Of a stretch of DNA of 60,000 bases, positions 21,001 to 31,763 are shown in pieces. Location of the stretch: contig NC_064044.1 of the NCBI RefSeq assembly GCF_932526225.1, forward strand, positions 8,918,801-8,978,800, in the 5' to 3' direction. The notes under the pieces were generated by a model. It saw nothing but the letters and a program-made list of their open reading frames with translations, did not search any database and was not told the DNA's origin. The DNA is from Nematostella vectensis (lineage: Eukaryota; Cnidaria; Anthozoa; Actiniaria; Edwardsiidae). The position numbers and the translations under genes are program-made. The number at the start of each line of letters is the position of its first letter. Position 1 is the stretch's first letter.

Positions 21001-23883
21001 CCAATATTTGACTGAAATTCATTGTGTCCGGGCCGGAGAGCTATTGCAAAGCTCTTACCATGACACTGCCCCTTTAAACGTTGACCCCAATCCCTTTCCC
21101 TAGTGCGTACATCGTGACCTGGCCGCCAGAAATGTCTTGCTCGGGAGAGGTCTGGAACCGATAGTGTCGGACTTTGGACTCTCACGTGACATCTACGAGA
21201 GTGGCATGTACGAGGACCTGCGAGGGGTAAGCTGATCACGTGGTATTTCTTAACTACGTAGTTAAGCACACTGGCTCTTTCTAAGAAAGTCAAACACAAA
21301 CGCAGAACAAGTGAGAATCGGTCAAACACTAGAGCTGAGCAAGCGAGAATCGGCCAGACACAAACGCAACACAATTGAGAATCGGTCAAACCCAGGCGCA
21401 ACACAAGTGAGAATCAGTGAAACACTAGCGCTGCACAAGCGAGAATCGGTCTAACACAAACGCAACACATACGTGAGAATCGGTCAATCCAAGACGCACC
21501 ACAAGTGAGAGTCGGTCCAACACAAGCGCACACAAGTGGGAAAAAGTGAAACGCTTGTTCAAACACAGGGAAATTAAGAAGTTATGTTTTCTTCTGTCTG
21601 GTCACCCTTTGAAATCTCGCGTCACGCTTCCGTACTAGTAAGAACCAAGCCTTACACTAAGCCTTTATTTGTTCATGCGAAGGGCAAGCGACACTATTAC
21701 TTGATTTATTTATACGAAGGGCAACCGACAGTTATCCTTGATTTGTTTATAAGAAGGGCAAGCGACACTAAGCCTTGAATTATTTATACGAAGGGCAAGC
21801 GACACTAAGCCTTGAATTATTTATACGAAGGGCAAGCGACCTGTCCGTTGGATGGCGCCGGAATCTATTGAGGACTACACGTGTACTTCAAAAAGTGACG
21901 TGTGAGTAAATACATGTGTACTTAGTTTGTAACATCCTTAGATAAGAGAGTAGGGTTAAGGGTTGGGATTGAGAGGGGGGGCTAAAGTGTGTGCAGAGGA
22001 GGGTGGGGAGGGAGGGGGAAGGAGCCATCCAAGGACTACACATGTACTTGTGTAAAGAGTGGAGGTAGGGGGCGGGGGACGGGGGGAGGTATAGGTGCAG
22101 AGAAGGGTGGGGAGGGAGGGGGGAGGAGCCATCCAAGGACTACACATGTACTTGTGTAAAGAGTGGAGGTAGGGGGCGGGGGGACGGGGGGAGGTATAGG
22201 TGCAGAGGAGGGTGGGGAGGGAGGGGGGAGGAGCCATCCAAGGACTACACATGTACTTGTGTAAAGAGTGGAGGTAGGGGGCGGGGGACGGGGGGAGGTA
22301 TAGGTGCAGAGGAGGAGGGCTACAAGACGATGTGTGAATAGGCCATGTGTCCACTATTGATCCGTCATTGATTGGTATCCGATTAATTGAAGCTTTAGTG
22401 ATTTAGTTTGTGCTATAGAGGGCGTCCGTAAATCTTACTAATAAACGGTTTGTTGATCCCAGCTGGTCTTATGGTGTGTTGCTATGGGAGATTGAAACCC
22501 AAGGTATGTCCAAATTGTGTGTCCATTGTTTTCCGAAATCTGTTCTCCTTAAATACTACCTTTTTTATCCCTGATTCATTTTCATATAATCTTCGCCCAT
22601 GGGAAGCGACGCGTTTCTTTTATTCATTCCTGGAAGTCTCTTCGGGTCCTCATCGGGCCAACAAATTTGTGCATCACATAGACCCCTTAAAAATCTCGGG
22701 AACTGTTCGTACTACTGTCGTATTTAGCGTCACAGACTTCTTTTAGTCTTGTAACCTCGGGAAGTGTTCGTTACTACCGGAACATGTTCGTGAGACACCC
22801 CTTAACCTTCGTACTCTTGCAGGTACTGTACCGTATGCAGCAATGGAGACAGGGCAAGACATACTAAGCGAGGTCAAGCGGGGCTACCGACTCGAGCAGC
22901 CACCCGAATGTGACGACAAAATGTAAGTGAGTAGCAGACGCCTTGCAAGAAGGGGGAGGGGGGTATAAGCCCAGGGCCGAGAAACAGAATACTCTGTATC
23001 TCTCGACTGGGAATCATACCCGCACCAGCAGAGGCAGGGCCGTAGCAGGCCTCGAAATATTGGGGGGAGGGGGGGGGGGGCAATAAAGAAACATTTCCAC
23101 ACAGTTTGAAAATAGTTTTGAAAACATGATCCCAGTGTCCCACCCCCTGCTACGGCCCTAAGAGCTAAGAGGCAATATACGCTGAGCCACTTGTGATTCC
23201 ACAACACTTGGTCTTTTTGTCGTAGCTACGCCCTGATGCTGGACACGTGGGATCCAAACCCCCTGAACAGGCCATCATTTGAGGTGATCGTCAACAGAGT
23301 CGAGGTCCTGCTGACGGCCGTGTCGGTAAGTAGGTGGCGGAACGTTTCCTGTGGTTGGTAAGAATTGTGACGTCCCAGAAAACCATCCCTCCTGATCCCC
23401 GTTCTGATGTGAGCTCATCTCAGGCCTCACAGTTCATTTTTGAGCACAGGAAGCCCGGTACGCACGCCTGGGGCTTGAGATTAATGTTGGAGAACAATGT
23501 AACTTTTATTGTCTGTGCGTAACCAGGGTTACCTCGAGCTCGAAGGAGGAGGCTCCCTCAACCTCACGCCCTACGACGAGGTGAACATCACCGGCTCATC
23601 CCTGAACCTGTACACACCCAACGGAGACGTGCCAGGCGGTAACAAAAATGATAACCATACCAACGTGGGATATCATGACCATGACAACGAAGAAGCGCGG
23701 GAAAATACCGCTGACGACCGATATGAGCCTTTTGTTGCTTGTCACGCAATGCCAAAAGGTGAAGAGGACGGTGTATCGGGAAGCGCGCATGACAAAGAAC
23801 CAGCCCCCGCTGGCAAAGATGTTTGCATCACGCTGTCCCCTCCTGCACAAGAGGAGTCACTTGACGAAGAAACGACATTCTAG
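9039..23883 (+). CDS. receptor tyrosine kinase with FN3-Ig-SEA-FN3 ectodomain, 19 exons
   Basis: Exons: 9039-9093, 9527-9814, 10559-10882, 14429-14713, 15247-15567, 15834-15946, 16171-16235, 16479-16633, 17825-18121, 18627-18766, 18929-19133, 19640-19750, 20339-20544, 21104-21226, 21831-21901, 22463-22503, 22823-22922, 23226-23325, 23527-23883. All have AG/GT borders, phases join, and the total is 3357 bp (1118 residues). The start was chosen because [18 protein letters not shown] is a signal peptide ending in phase 1, as the first FN3 exon needs. A type I receptor is predicted, with ligand binding outside and an active kinase inside: GSGAFG 722-727, Lys746, Glu763, HRDLAARN 858-865, DFG 878-880, APE 905-907. 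CTVDGPLWVIV and the kinase insert resemble the FGFR/VEGFR/RET group; the exact family is not settled. A near-identical last exon at 55-411 shows a tandem paralogue. Confidence 0.93.
9527..9814 (+). other. FN3 domain 1 (exon 2)
   Basis: Phase 1-1 exon, residues about 19-114. It has [10 protein letters not shown] at the start, the VKW core tryptophan, [13 protein letters not shown] (the Y-x-V strand F signature) and G-x-G-x-RS near the end, all typical of fibronectin type III. Confidence 0.88.
9951..10385. mobile_element. MITE in RTK intron 2
   Basis: Terminal inverted repeats GGATGCCGTCCACACTAGCA and (complement of right end) GGGGTCGTCCACACTAACAC, with further GTGTGGA motifs inside. About 430 bp, no ORF, probable TA target duplication. 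Confidence 0.7.
10559..10882 (+). other. FN3 domain 2 (exon 3)
   Basis: Phase 1-1 exon, residues about 115-222. [25 protein letters not shown] and [18 protein letters not shown] fit the FN3 fold. Potential N-glycosylation site NET. Confidence 0.88.
10883..11638. repeat. ATC-rich microsatellite in RTK intron 3
   Basis: Degenerate ATC/ATT repeats starting right at the donor of exon 3 and becoming regular (CATCATCATTATCAATATTAC units of about 30 bp) at 11480-11630. Matching CATCACCATCATCAT sequence resumes at 13511, after the inserted element. Confidence 0.85.
11639..13499. mobile_element. 1.86-kb TIR element inserted in the ATC repeat
   Basis: The ends AGCTGGCGGTTTTGGTAAG and (complement) AGCTGGCGGTTTTGCTGAT, followed by TTTCAGAGC, are inverted repeats. 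A second inverted pair (GGCCGCGCGACAGGAGC) lies further in. A large hairpin at about 11797-11930 and a nested inverted repeat at 12950-13255 fill the inside. No transposase frame is visible, so it is non-autonomous. Confidence 0.7.
12950..13255. mobile_element. nested inverted-repeat element
   Basis: CCTAGAGGTTCCTTGT with AATAAGCTTTGGTACTTTGG on the left returns inverted on the right (CCAAAGCTTATTTTGTTTCA, AAGGAACCTCTAGG). A degraded relative lies at about 49540-49800. Confidence 0.65.
14429..14713 (+). other. FN3 domain 3 (exon 4)
   Basis: Phase 1-1 exon, residues about 223-317. [27 protein letters not shown] and [20 protein letters not shown] follow the FN3 pattern. Two cysteines (CEGYE and NEC) may pair. 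Confidence 0.85.
14955..15246. repeat. tandem copies of the exon 5 splice acceptor
   Basis: Four imperfect units of about 55-100 bp each contain AACCACAGCTATCC followed by an A-G-C-A-T-C-like stretch, the same as the real acceptor ACCACAG/CTATCCCAG at 15246/15247. Only the last is followed by the open Ig exon. Confidence 0.75.
15247..15567 (+). other. Ig-like domain lacking the B-strand cysteine (exon 5)
   Basis: Phase 1-1 exon, residues about 318-424. [14 protein letters not shown] is a classical strand F, and IWTL supplies the core Trp. The expected first cysteine is replaced in [10 protein letters not shown], so the canonical disulfide cannot form. Upstream of the true acceptor are four decayed copies of it. 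Confidence 0.82.
15590..15812. repeat. ATC/GAT microsatellite in RTK intron 5
   Basis: Two blocks of degenerate TCATTATCA and pure GAT repeats, starting about 25 bp after the exon 5 donor. Confidence 0.85.
15834..16633 (+). other. SEA domain split over exons 6-8, with a GSV cleavage motif
   Basis: Exons 15834-15946, 16171-16235 and 16479-16633 encode residues 425-535. The sequence has the SEA order: VRITFLLKI strand, [14 protein letters not shown] helix, [12 protein letters not shown] strand, then [11 protein letters not shown] strand and a [10 protein letters not shown] helix. G486-S487-V488 sits where SEA modules such as that of MUC1 self-cleave (G/SVVV). Cleavage here is predicted, not shown. 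Confidence 0.8.
16793..16872. mobile_element. short palindromic element
   Basis: ACCTCGTCCCCAGGGTCTCC and its inverted partner ending CCCTGGGAATGAGGT form an 80-bp near-palindrome in RTK intron 8. A small foldback or MITE remnant. Confidence 0.6.
17522..17659. mobile_element. 138-bp MITE-like element in RTK intron 8
   Basis: CTGGCTTCCGTCATTC at the left end pairs with GAATGACAGAAGCCAG at the right end (15 of 16). No ORF. Confidence 0.6.
17825..18121 (+). other. FN3 domain 4, membrane-proximal (exon 9)
   Basis: Phase 1-1 exon, residues about 536-634. [37 protein letters not shown] are strong FN3 signatures. Confidence 0.88.
18122..18600. repeat. decayed donor-derived tandem repeat in RTK intron 9
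   Basis: Several diverged units contain GAGAGACTGGAGA followed by GTGAGATNACGT-like sequence, matching the end of exon 9 and its donor (GAGAGACTGGAGATTACTAC, then GTGAGATTACGT). As a side effect the intron is rich in TGACGTCA palindromes. Confidence 0.6.
18627..18766 (+). other. transmembrane segment (exon 10)
   Basis: Residues about 635-681. [19 protein letters not shown] is a single hydrophobic span followed by FRPRC, a positive stop-transfer end. It separates the ectodomain from the juxtamembrane and kinase region. Confidence 0.9.
19134..19380. repeat. donor-derived tandem repeat after exon 11
   Basis: Three further copies of the last about 40 bp of exon 11 plus donor (GGGAAATGCTTGCCGTGTGC ... 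AAACG/TACGTA) follow the true junction at 19133/19134, with unit length about 70 bp and growing divergence. Confidence 0.85.
19751..20092. repeat. donor-derived 60-bp tandem repeat after exon 12
   Basis: The exon 12 end TTGTACAGTAGATG/GTAAGCCTTA is repeated five more times with about 60-bp spacing, each unit also carrying GGATCTAGACAGCACGATTT. Each copy is a potential donor site. Confidence 0.9.
20050..20215. mobile_element. dispersed element shared with 51690-51850
   Basis: The sequence from GACAGCACG...TAAGTCGTATGC through CACACTGCGACTTTCGTAAG to TAGAGGGA recurs at about 51700-51850. The 60-bp array just upstream has captured the left end of this element in its unit. Confidence 0.6.
20236..20338. 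repeat. acceptor-derived tandem repeat before exon 13
   Basis: CCCCTCAGGACCCCTGTGTG and two diverged relatives precede the true acceptor CCCCTCAG/GACCCCTGTGGG, with about 44-bp spacing. The decoys have TGTAATC where the exon has GGTTATC. Confidence 0.85.
21260..21555. repeat. minisatellite in RTK intron 14
   Basis: About eight degenerate units of 35-37 bp with GAGAATCGGTC and AAACACAARCGCA. No resemblance to the neighbouring exon ends was seen. Confidence 0.85.
21640..21830. repeat. acceptor-derived tandem repeat before exon 15
   Basis: Four to five units of about 45-50 bp each end TTTATACGAAG/GGCAAGCGAC, the same as the real acceptor and first 10 bp of exon 15. In the decoys the frame runs into TAA three codons later, so only the last copy is usable. 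Confidence 0.9.
21902..22325. repeat. donor-derived G-rich minisatellite after exon 15
   Basis: Three to four units of about 115-120 bp contain AAGGACTACACATGTACTTG and AAAGAGTGGAGGT, a diverged copy of the exon 15 end GAGGACTACACGTGTACTTC AAAAAGTGACGT and donor, followed by a purine-rich filler. Confidence 0.8.
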
Positions 23884-26640
23884 ATCGATGGACATACGCG
23901 AGCAGTAGATAGGATTTCTTAACAAACATAGAGTTTAGTTCAGCGCATGCTATCTGGGCATCCTGTGGTTTTTGGGTTCCCTGTTAAAGTGACCGAACTT
24001 TAAGTTCCTACTAACTCGTTTGAGTTAGTAGGAACTAAGCTCATACGTTACTTTTTTAACAACCTCTCACAAATATGCAACGCATGGTAGGAAAAAACCC
24101 GCGTCATGTGCATTTAAAGTTTAGCATAACTACTGGGCAGTATTTTTTTAAGGAGATATATATATATTAACTTTTCAAAATGTGATAGTGTCAAAGTTTT
24201 AAGAAAGCATACTATTTTGATATATATAAATTCATCTGCGCTATCGTGCAAGCTTGTACTTTTTAAGAGGAACAGGTAAGACATAGTGGTAGGAATCAGG
24301 GGTGTGTGTGTGTGTTTGTGGGGGGGGGGGGGGGGCAGGGCTGGGCTAGGGCAGCTAGACACTGACTCACATTTTTAGCGTTGGCCACGTAAAGAGCATT
24401 TATAACAGTCTAGTCCTTAGCATTCTGGTTTCCCTTCCTGTGGAAGGTAAGAGATGTGACGTCACAAGTAAGAGCTCGTCTCAGCATCCACGCCACCTCC
24501 ACTTTATCTAAGCTTTTAAGGCAAGCTTCCGCCTGTCTCCTTATGGTGGGTGGTGAGTAGACCGTTGAGGACATTTATTACGTTCCCAGCCGCGTATCAG
24601 TTACAGATTGTAAGCCATAATGAGAAGGGCCAGTTGTTCGTCACCCCTTCCCATGGTGCTTTGCGCGTACCATTTCCTTCCCGTGTTGCATAGCGTAAAG
24701 CTCAGCTATGCGAGGAACGAACCGTTTAGTATGAGACCCTTAGGTTGAGTAGAACCTGGAGGTTACTCTCCTGCGCAGTTTTCCTGCTCCACTCTGTAAG
24801 AGACTAGGGGCTAGCAAACAGTGGACACATTGTCTTAAAGACACATTTACTTAATAAATCTATATTTCCTACGTTATCACATTATTATGCACAATAAAGT
24901 ACATCATTATTTGTCTGTAGGCTTGATTAGTTCCCATTCCACCGCCTTATCTAGAGCACGCATTGCGCATGCTCGGATCTTCTCCATTTCTGACGAGGTG
25001 TCACGTGACAGGACCATTAGAATCTCAAGCACCTCGCTCTCGACCAGCTGAAACGGAAAAACATGTTGATGAGGAGAAAACAGATGTTGGTCAGGAGAAA
25101 ACAGACGTTGATGAGGAGAAAACAGATGTTGATGGTGAGCGGTGATCCTGGTTCCTAAAACTTCTTGGTTCCTAGTCGGTTCCTAATCAGTTCCTAATGG
25201 TAAGGGGGGGGGATTTTTTAATAACAAAAAAAAAAACAAGAAATTATCTATTTTCTGCACAGAATTGGAGAGTACGGCTGGAATATAGACTCTACTAGAC
25301 TTTAGTCTAGAATCCACAAAAATTACAAGAATTGCTGTAAAAGTTTTTATAAATCATATTAATAACGCCTTTCTATCGATACTAGCTGATTTTACTTGCG
25401 TAAATGAGTTATTTTTACCATTTCAGCATTTTTTTATCAAGTAACCCCCCCCCCCCCCCCCCCCCCCATAACCCCGATTAGGAACTGACAAGGAACTGAG
25501 GAATTAGGAACTAGGATCACCGCGGTAAAATAGATGTTGATGACGAGAAAACGGCGGGTGGCCCTCCTGGGCTTCCCTGTCTACATCAACCTACACTTGC
25601 ATCTGCCATGGCGATTTTTGCTCGCTTGCGCAGTGTAACACAGGTTTTAAACATGTTCGAAACACAATGTATCAAAATTCAATCTAGGAAAAAAAAATGG
25701 TATTTTTTAATACTATTATCACTTTTCAAAGACAGGCTTCCCGGAATTATGAGCCGATGAAAAAACACAAAATTTTGCTGGCTTTGGCATTTATTTGTAT
25801 CCAAAAGATTCTATGATTCTCGTCCTTGGAGCTTGAAGTAAACATGTATCAATAATTGTAGTTATAACATCCACGACAAATAAAGACATGTTTATTGGTT
25901 TTGATCGATAGAATTCGACAAAACCCACTGCAGTCACCGCTGTGCGAGCGTTTTCTATCTTATCAACTTTCATTGTCTGCCTTTTCTCTGAGTTTATTTT
26001 TATTAGTCAACAATAACCATGAAAAATTCGAATAAATATTTGATTTCTTTTTGTTTTGCATATTTTTTTAAGTATTCGCATTGAAATATTTTGGCTTGAA
26101 GGTTGTGTGTTTATTTTATGCTTGATTTGTAAAGCCTTGTTTAACCTTCAACTATGTATATGAAACAAATATAGTCACAATTGTATACTAAGTGCATTCG
26201 GTGAATACACGTCTGTTTCGTAGACCAACGCTGATTAGGTCTGACTCAACGGCAACGAATGAACTTGGTTTGATAAAGTGGGATTTTACTACAGATTTGT
26301 AAATATGAGCACTGGTTTGGCTTTAAACAAAAAACCACCACTTGAATATATAAAAAACTTAATATAAATCCAATATCGCTTTTTTGTTGAGTATTTGGTT
26401 ATAATTTAATCAAAACACGTTGCATAAGCACGGAGAAGAATAACAGTATCTAGAATTATTCGGTACTCCAAAAACTGGAATTCGACTCTGCCAAATTTTC
26501 GACTTTAATATGACTTCTTCAGGGCAGTCTGAAGTAGTATTAAAGACGAAAATTCATTCTTCTGGTTCACGAACACGACTATTTGGGCTTTTTGTATTTA
26601 TTAGAATTATTCGAGGTTTGCTTACGACATAGTTTAGGCG
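23884..26640. other. 3' flank of RTK copy 2, no protein gene
   Basis: Counterpart of 412-3250. It contains the same small ORF at 24963-25145, the same foldback element at about 25150-25520 and a G-run near 24320. Differences from copy 1 are mostly indels at homopolymers. Confidence 0.6.
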
Positions 26641-26731
26641 CATGCGCATTCGTGTACGAGTTATTTCCCACATGATAAACTCGCCTGTGCTTAGCAAGTG
26701 TATATATATGCTAGCATTTTATACGATGTCA

Positions 26732-26811
26732 GGTCCGGGAGGTTGAGGGTTATCACAATTTGATGTTCTGTACTCGTATAGAATTTACCCCGCTTATCCG
26801 ATCACTTGACC
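26732..26811 (+). ncRNA. Y RNA / stem-bulge RNA-like gene, class A copy 2 (80 nt)
   Basis: Counterpart of the 3350 gene in the second duplication unit, with the canonical GGGTTATC loop entry intact. CCCACATG at 26667 and TATATATA at 26700 form the promoter. The body ends ACTTGACC and a T run follows at about 26819-26829. The long variable loop is specific to class A. Confidence 0.83.
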
Positions 26812-28080
26812 TATTTAGTTTTTTTTTTTAGAATAATCCAGTAAGTTAAGTTTTCGTATGCCATCATTTTGCAATATTTTTGAGTTCGTAACTATCTATT
26901 TGTTCATCTTTTTCATATATGTACACAATTTTTATTACTTTATTTCTTTTTTTTCTAAACACGCTCTTTGTGCAATTCAGTATTGTTGACGGGGCTAGCT
27001 TGTTATAAAAATGCAAGTTTTATTACATCCCTGGTTGAGGGTTATCCATTTGAAACTTTACCCCTCTTCCAATCACTTGACCTCTTTGATGAAATGATAA
27101 ATTGCTATAAAATTACTCTGCCAGTAAATTGTTATAGCTCAATTGGAAAAATATACTGTTATTTATTTTCTGCAAATACTTTTTACCGGTTATATTCAAA
27201 TCAACCCTTTAATTTATAATATTATAATTGCTCAAAATTGAGACTATAGTTTTACAACTATTTCAATGAACGTTGTCAGTGCAAATAGCGAATCGCAAAC
27301 GGTAGCGGTACAATTACCTCTAAAAGTAAAAAAGTAAGTAAACTAATCGCACGAGTTATTCCCATTTTCCTGCTTTTAGTAAAATATAAGGAGTCCCTTG
27401 GTAATGTTTTGATGATAGGACTGCCATTTGCCAATTGCCATTTGCGCTGACAACGTATTTTGAAATAGGTGTATGTATATTACTCCAGCAACAAATGCAA
27501 CAAATGGTGACGGTAATTATCCTCACCTATTAAGCGTAGCAATAAAAAACACAGGATAATTAATACATCAACGCAATATTACATCGTGTGGTGCAACAAA
27601 ACAATATCAAAACTTTGCTCTCAATTATTATCGGGAATAATAAGCCAGACTTCCAGATTTTGTATTTCCACGTATCATTGCCACCTGAATTATACTATAC
27701 TTGAAATTATTGTCTTAATGTTGTTTTCGTAAATTGTTAAGATTGAGAGTATTATCATGCGATGATGAATTATTAATCACAGTAACGCTATTTTTATGAT
27801 TTCAAGGTGACATGCGCAGAATAAAAGTTGGCTAAAAAATTTTGGGCTCCGCTATAATGATTGCCGAATTTGATAACTTATTGATGTTGTAACTTTGGAA
27901 AGTGATATATCATATAAAAAAAACTGTCGAACACGAACATTTTTTTTCCAGTGTATTTTCGACATTACTTTTACGTCACTTCTGACTGCGCATGGCGTTT
28001 TTTGCACCTCGGCATACCCACATGGGAAGCGTTAGGCCCTTCGCCTAGTGTATATATATTTTCAAGTTCTACGTATGTAA

Positions 28081-28139
28081 GGTCCGGACGGTTGAGGGTT
28101 ATCCAATTGAAACTTTACCCCTCTTCCAATCACTTGACC
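28081..28139 (+). ncRNA. Y RNA / stem-bulge RNA-like gene, class B copy 2 (59 nt)
   Basis: Canonical class B body with promoter boxes CCCACATG at 28017 and TATATATA at 28051 and a T5 terminator at 28140-28144. An ACGTCA motif and GCGCATGGC lie upstream of the CCCACATG box. Counterpart of the gene at 4851, with the terminator intact. Confidence 0.85.
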
Positions 28140-28811
28140 TTTTTGATGAAATGATATATCATTATTCACAATTTGCAAGTAAATTTTTATAGCTCAATTG
28201 GAAAAATATACTGTTATTTAATTTCTGCAAATAGTTTTTACCGGTTGTATTCAAATCAACCCAGAGAGCTGAATAAAGACTTCTTGTCATAAAATTGCAA
28301 CTAACAATATTTCATAACATGAATTGACATTTCAAAGGCATACTAAATTTAGTATAGTTTCTTTATTATATTTTTTTGAAAACTACGAAAAATACATTTG
28401 CATAACCCTTTCAATTATAATATTATAACTGCTCAAAATTGAGACTATAAGCAAGGGATGACAGAGATAATTACACAACTGTCTTACGAAATTCATTTCA
28501 AAGTCTATTTTATGTTGCAAATTTTTTTTGAAGGGAAGGGAAGGGTTAGAAAAAAGACGCTTTGTATATGAATAGAAATGACAAATTACAAAAGAAGAAG
28601 GGAAATTATTATCTGTCAAATGTGAATTCAATTTTTTAGTTTGAATTTCAATAAAAAAGATTGTAATTAATTAAAAAATATGACTCAGGCTATTTAGCCT
28701 TTTATGTCACTTCTTATCGCGCATGGCTTTTCCACACCTCTGCAAACCCACATGGAAACCGGGAGACCGTTCAGCTAGTGTATAAATATGTCCACGTTTC
28801 CTTGTACATAA

Positions 28812-28873
28812 GGTCCGGAAGGTTGAGGGTTATCAATATGTCTTTGAATCCCCCCTCATCCAATCACTTGACC
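28812..28873 (+). ncRNA. Y RNA / stem-bulge RNA-like gene, class C copy 2 (62 nt)
   Basis: Body GGTCCGGAAGGTTGAGGG to CAATCACTTGACC with GGGTTATC. CCCACATG at 28747, TATAAATA at 28781, T6 at 28874-28879. Identical in sequence to the class C gene at 33873. Confidence 0.85.
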
Positions 28874-30225
28874 TTTTTTGCAGGGGTAAAAGGATTGTAA
28901 AGCGGCACAAGATATTTTTTTATGAGCTTATTCATGGTTGTTCTGCATTTTATTTAGCTAATTTATTGCTTGCATTAATGTTAGCAGTCTAGTCCGAGTG
29001 ATTTAAATTTCAAGTAAAAAAAAAATAGGAGAAAAGCTTAGTGAGAATAATATATATTTTAAACATTGATTTTTAAAAAATTGGAATAATATTTTTTGGA
29101 AGTGATTAAAGCGTTAGTTAAAACCTCAAATTATGTATGCCTACAGTTTTTATCGAATCAGTTTTTATCAGCAATATGGACCGAAAGTGAATTTGAATTG
29201 AGGCAACATCGATTTCAATGGAAAAGAATTATTTCTTGTGAGTTAAATTATGCGAGTTTATTGCCATATCTGTTTTTATCCCTTCTTTAACCTGCCGGTT
29301 CGTTGCGATTTGTGGTAAACAAACTCAAACGATTGGCGTGACCGGAACACGTCATTGTCACGATACGATAGCGTGACGTGTGGTGCAATAGCAAGACACT
29401 TCCGGTTTCGAGTTTGTTACAATTCTGAGTAAACTGCCAATAGACTCGATAAATATAACAGGAAGTAAAAGCAGCAATTATAGAGGATAGGGAGAAAAAG
29501 TCACTTCCAAACACGATTTCATGTTAAATAGACAGAACAAGTTGATTCTCTTGTCAGTTTTTAAGATACACCGAATGATACCACAAGAAACTGTAGTGTG
29601 GAAACCCACGACACAAATAATATTCATCTATGAAATTCTACCTTTATTTCTCAACGATAGCCGCGAAGAAGTTTTCACAAAGTACAAGAGAACCAAAGCT
29701 ACTGTTATATTTTTATTACAACACAAAATAAAATTTAACGGACAATTGTGGAACGCTAGTTCTAGGACCTAATAATGAGGGCAATTTATCCAAGTGATAA
29801 AATGTTTTGCATTTACAACATTGAGGTTTTTCTAACCAATAAGTAAAATCTAAAAGTACCTTTGAAATAAAAACCAAATCGGCTAAAATTAAAACCAAAT
29901 CCGTTGGAATACAACCCAAATCGGATAGAATAAAAACGGCGGGTGGCCCTCCTGGGCCTCCGTGTCTACATCAGCCTACACTTGCATCTGCCAGAGCGAT
30001 TATTGATCGCTTGCGCAGTGTAACACACAGGTTTCAAACATGTTCGAAACTCAATGTACCGCGCGAAAGAGAAAAATCCCTACGACAGATGTAGCAAAAT
30101 TAATTTCGAGGTTTGCTTACGACATAGTTTATGCGCATGCGCATCACGTATGAGTTCTTTCCCACATGGTAAACTCGCCTGTGCTTAGCAAGTGTATATA
30201 TATGCTAGCATTTTGTACAATGTAA

Positions 30226-30304
30226 GGTCCGGAAGGTTGAGGGTTATCACAATTTGATGTTCTGTACTCGTATAGAATTTACCCCCTCATCCGATCACTT
30301 GACC
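30226..30304 (+). ncRNA. Y RNA / stem-bulge RNA-like gene, class A copy 3 (79 nt)
   Basis: Class A body with GGGTTATC and a CCCCCTCATCC 3' arm, which pairs better with GAGGG than the CCCCGCTTATCC of the other two class A copies. CCCACATG at 30161, TATATATA at 30195, T4 directly after the body at 30305-30308. Confidence 0.85.
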
Positions 30305-30910
30305 TTTTAGGGTTTTTTTGTTCTCTTTTTTTTTTTTGGTATAATCCAGTAAGTTAAGTTTTCGTCTGCCGTCATTTTGTCAACCTAGCAAAAATAACAA
30401 AAAATAGCTCTATTATCAATATTTTCGAGTTCGTAACTGAAGTATCAAAATGTTTTTAATGGTTATTTTTGCACAAATTGATAAGATGTGTGGCTAACTT
30501 CAGCTACTTAATTTTAGTTATACGCTTTTACATAGTATCATTATCTATTTGTTCATCTTTTTCATATATGTATATTTTTTACTTCATTATGTCTTCTTAT
30601 CAGGCCTCTTGTGCAAATCAGTATTTTTAACGGGCTAGCGGGTTATCAAAATGCAAGTTTTATTACTTCAATGGTTGAGGGTTAAAAAAATAAAAAAATA
30701 AAAATTCAACTTTTACGTGCCCAACCTATTTTGAAATTTCAGACCAAAAACAATTCTATAATGCTCAATAACGTTTTTACTTAGCAGAAAAATATAAAAG
30801 AAACGTCATTGCACTGCGCATGTCATTTACGAGCTTAAGAGCGATCCCACATGAGAACAGCACGCCGTACAACCAGTGTATAAATACTTTTTAGTATCCC
30901 CTTCAGGCAA

Positions 30911-30969
30911 GGTCCGGACGGTTGAGGGTTATCCATTTGAACCACTACCCCTCTTCCAATCACTTGACC
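30911..30969 (+). ncRNA. Y RNA / stem-bulge RNA-like gene, extra class B copy (59 nt)
   Basis: The body is class B, but its upstream region has diverged: ACGTCA, GCGCATGTCATTT, CCCACATG at 30846 and TATAAATA at 30879, with different spacer sequence. A T5 terminator lies at 30970-30974. Box conservation against a diverged background argues that the promoter is under constraint. There is no counterpart in units 1 and 2. Confidence 0.86.
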
Positions 30970-31109
30970 TTTTTAGTGCATCCAACGTTTATTAAAATCT
31001 TTGACAATCGTGTTTTCCATCCAACATGTAGAATATTTCTGTGAGCTATGGATAAAAGATTCTCATATTGTGCCTTTGTCTTAATTCTTCTCACATAAGT
31101 TATACTGAG

Positions 31110-31436
31110 CCAGGCTCGTAGCCAGGATTTTGAGCGGGGTGGTTCGTTTATCCATTTCTGCGGACCAAATTTCCGGTATACCCTCTCCTCGCCTTATTAC
31201 ATTAGGCAATCAATCTTGTATTTAAAATGTTATTATCAGGGTACTTTTTAACATATAGCGATAATAATAAAGATAATTATTATAAAAAGATTTTATAGTC
31301 ATTTTAAAGACATATTGATTTGCACGGTATTCTTCAGTCAAACGTTATATATTTTTGTTTGCTATGAGCGGACCTTCAAGCCGGGTGGGGAAGGGTTCGT
31401 CCGAACCCCCCCGAACCCCCATGGCTACGGGCCTGT
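31110..31436. mobile_element. MITE-like element with CAGGCYCGTAGCCA ends
   Basis: Left end CAGGCTCGTAGCCAGG, right end (complement) CAGGCCCGTAGCCATG. No ORF. It is specific to RNA unit 3. The ends resemble those of the 40391-40723 element. Confidence 0.6.
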
Positions 31437-31763
31437 GAGCGCATAATGTTCATTCTCTTTAATTATACTTAATTCTAAAGCAATTTACGAAATTATGCCA
31501 ATGGTATCACCAACGATAACTTTAATCTCTACAGTAAAGCTAGAATAGAGAAAACTAAAAAATGCATTTTAATAAACATTAGAATAAAAACACACATGAT
31601 TTTTGCCGTCAGTTTCGTTAAATCAACTACATACAAGTACATCTCAAAGAGTAATAACTAATATTAATAAAGCCAAAACTAAATGCAAAGAAAAAATTAC
31701 AGTGCTTAGGATGATATAAATCATACCCTCGTGTTCGTATGTTCTAAAGGCCTACGCTAACAA

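Larger units (their letters stand above)
18929..23325 (+). other. tyrosine kinase domain (exons 11-18)
   Basis: Residues about 715-1000. All catalytic elements are intact (glycine loop, VAIK-like [23 protein letters not shown]). The activation loop has Tyr886 and Tyr891 ([10 protein letters not shown]). A kinase insert of about 30 residues after LDYLHLHRK carries several tyrosines. No residue loss suggests a pseudokinase. Confidence 0.93.
23470..29770. repeat. segmental duplication, copy 2
   Basis: This is the downstream partner of 1-6500, with RTK exon 19 plus three Y-like RNA genes. It lacks some 80 bp of sequence that copy 1 retains near 3830-3950 and has a collapsed AT tract. Its last 2.5 kb (27240-29770) is in turn nearly identical to 32304-34840. 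Confidence 0.9.

Noticed and set aside
21888-22354. proline/serine-rich minus-strand ORFs
   Set aside because: They translate the G-rich donor-derived minisatellite of RTK intron 15 and have no independent support.
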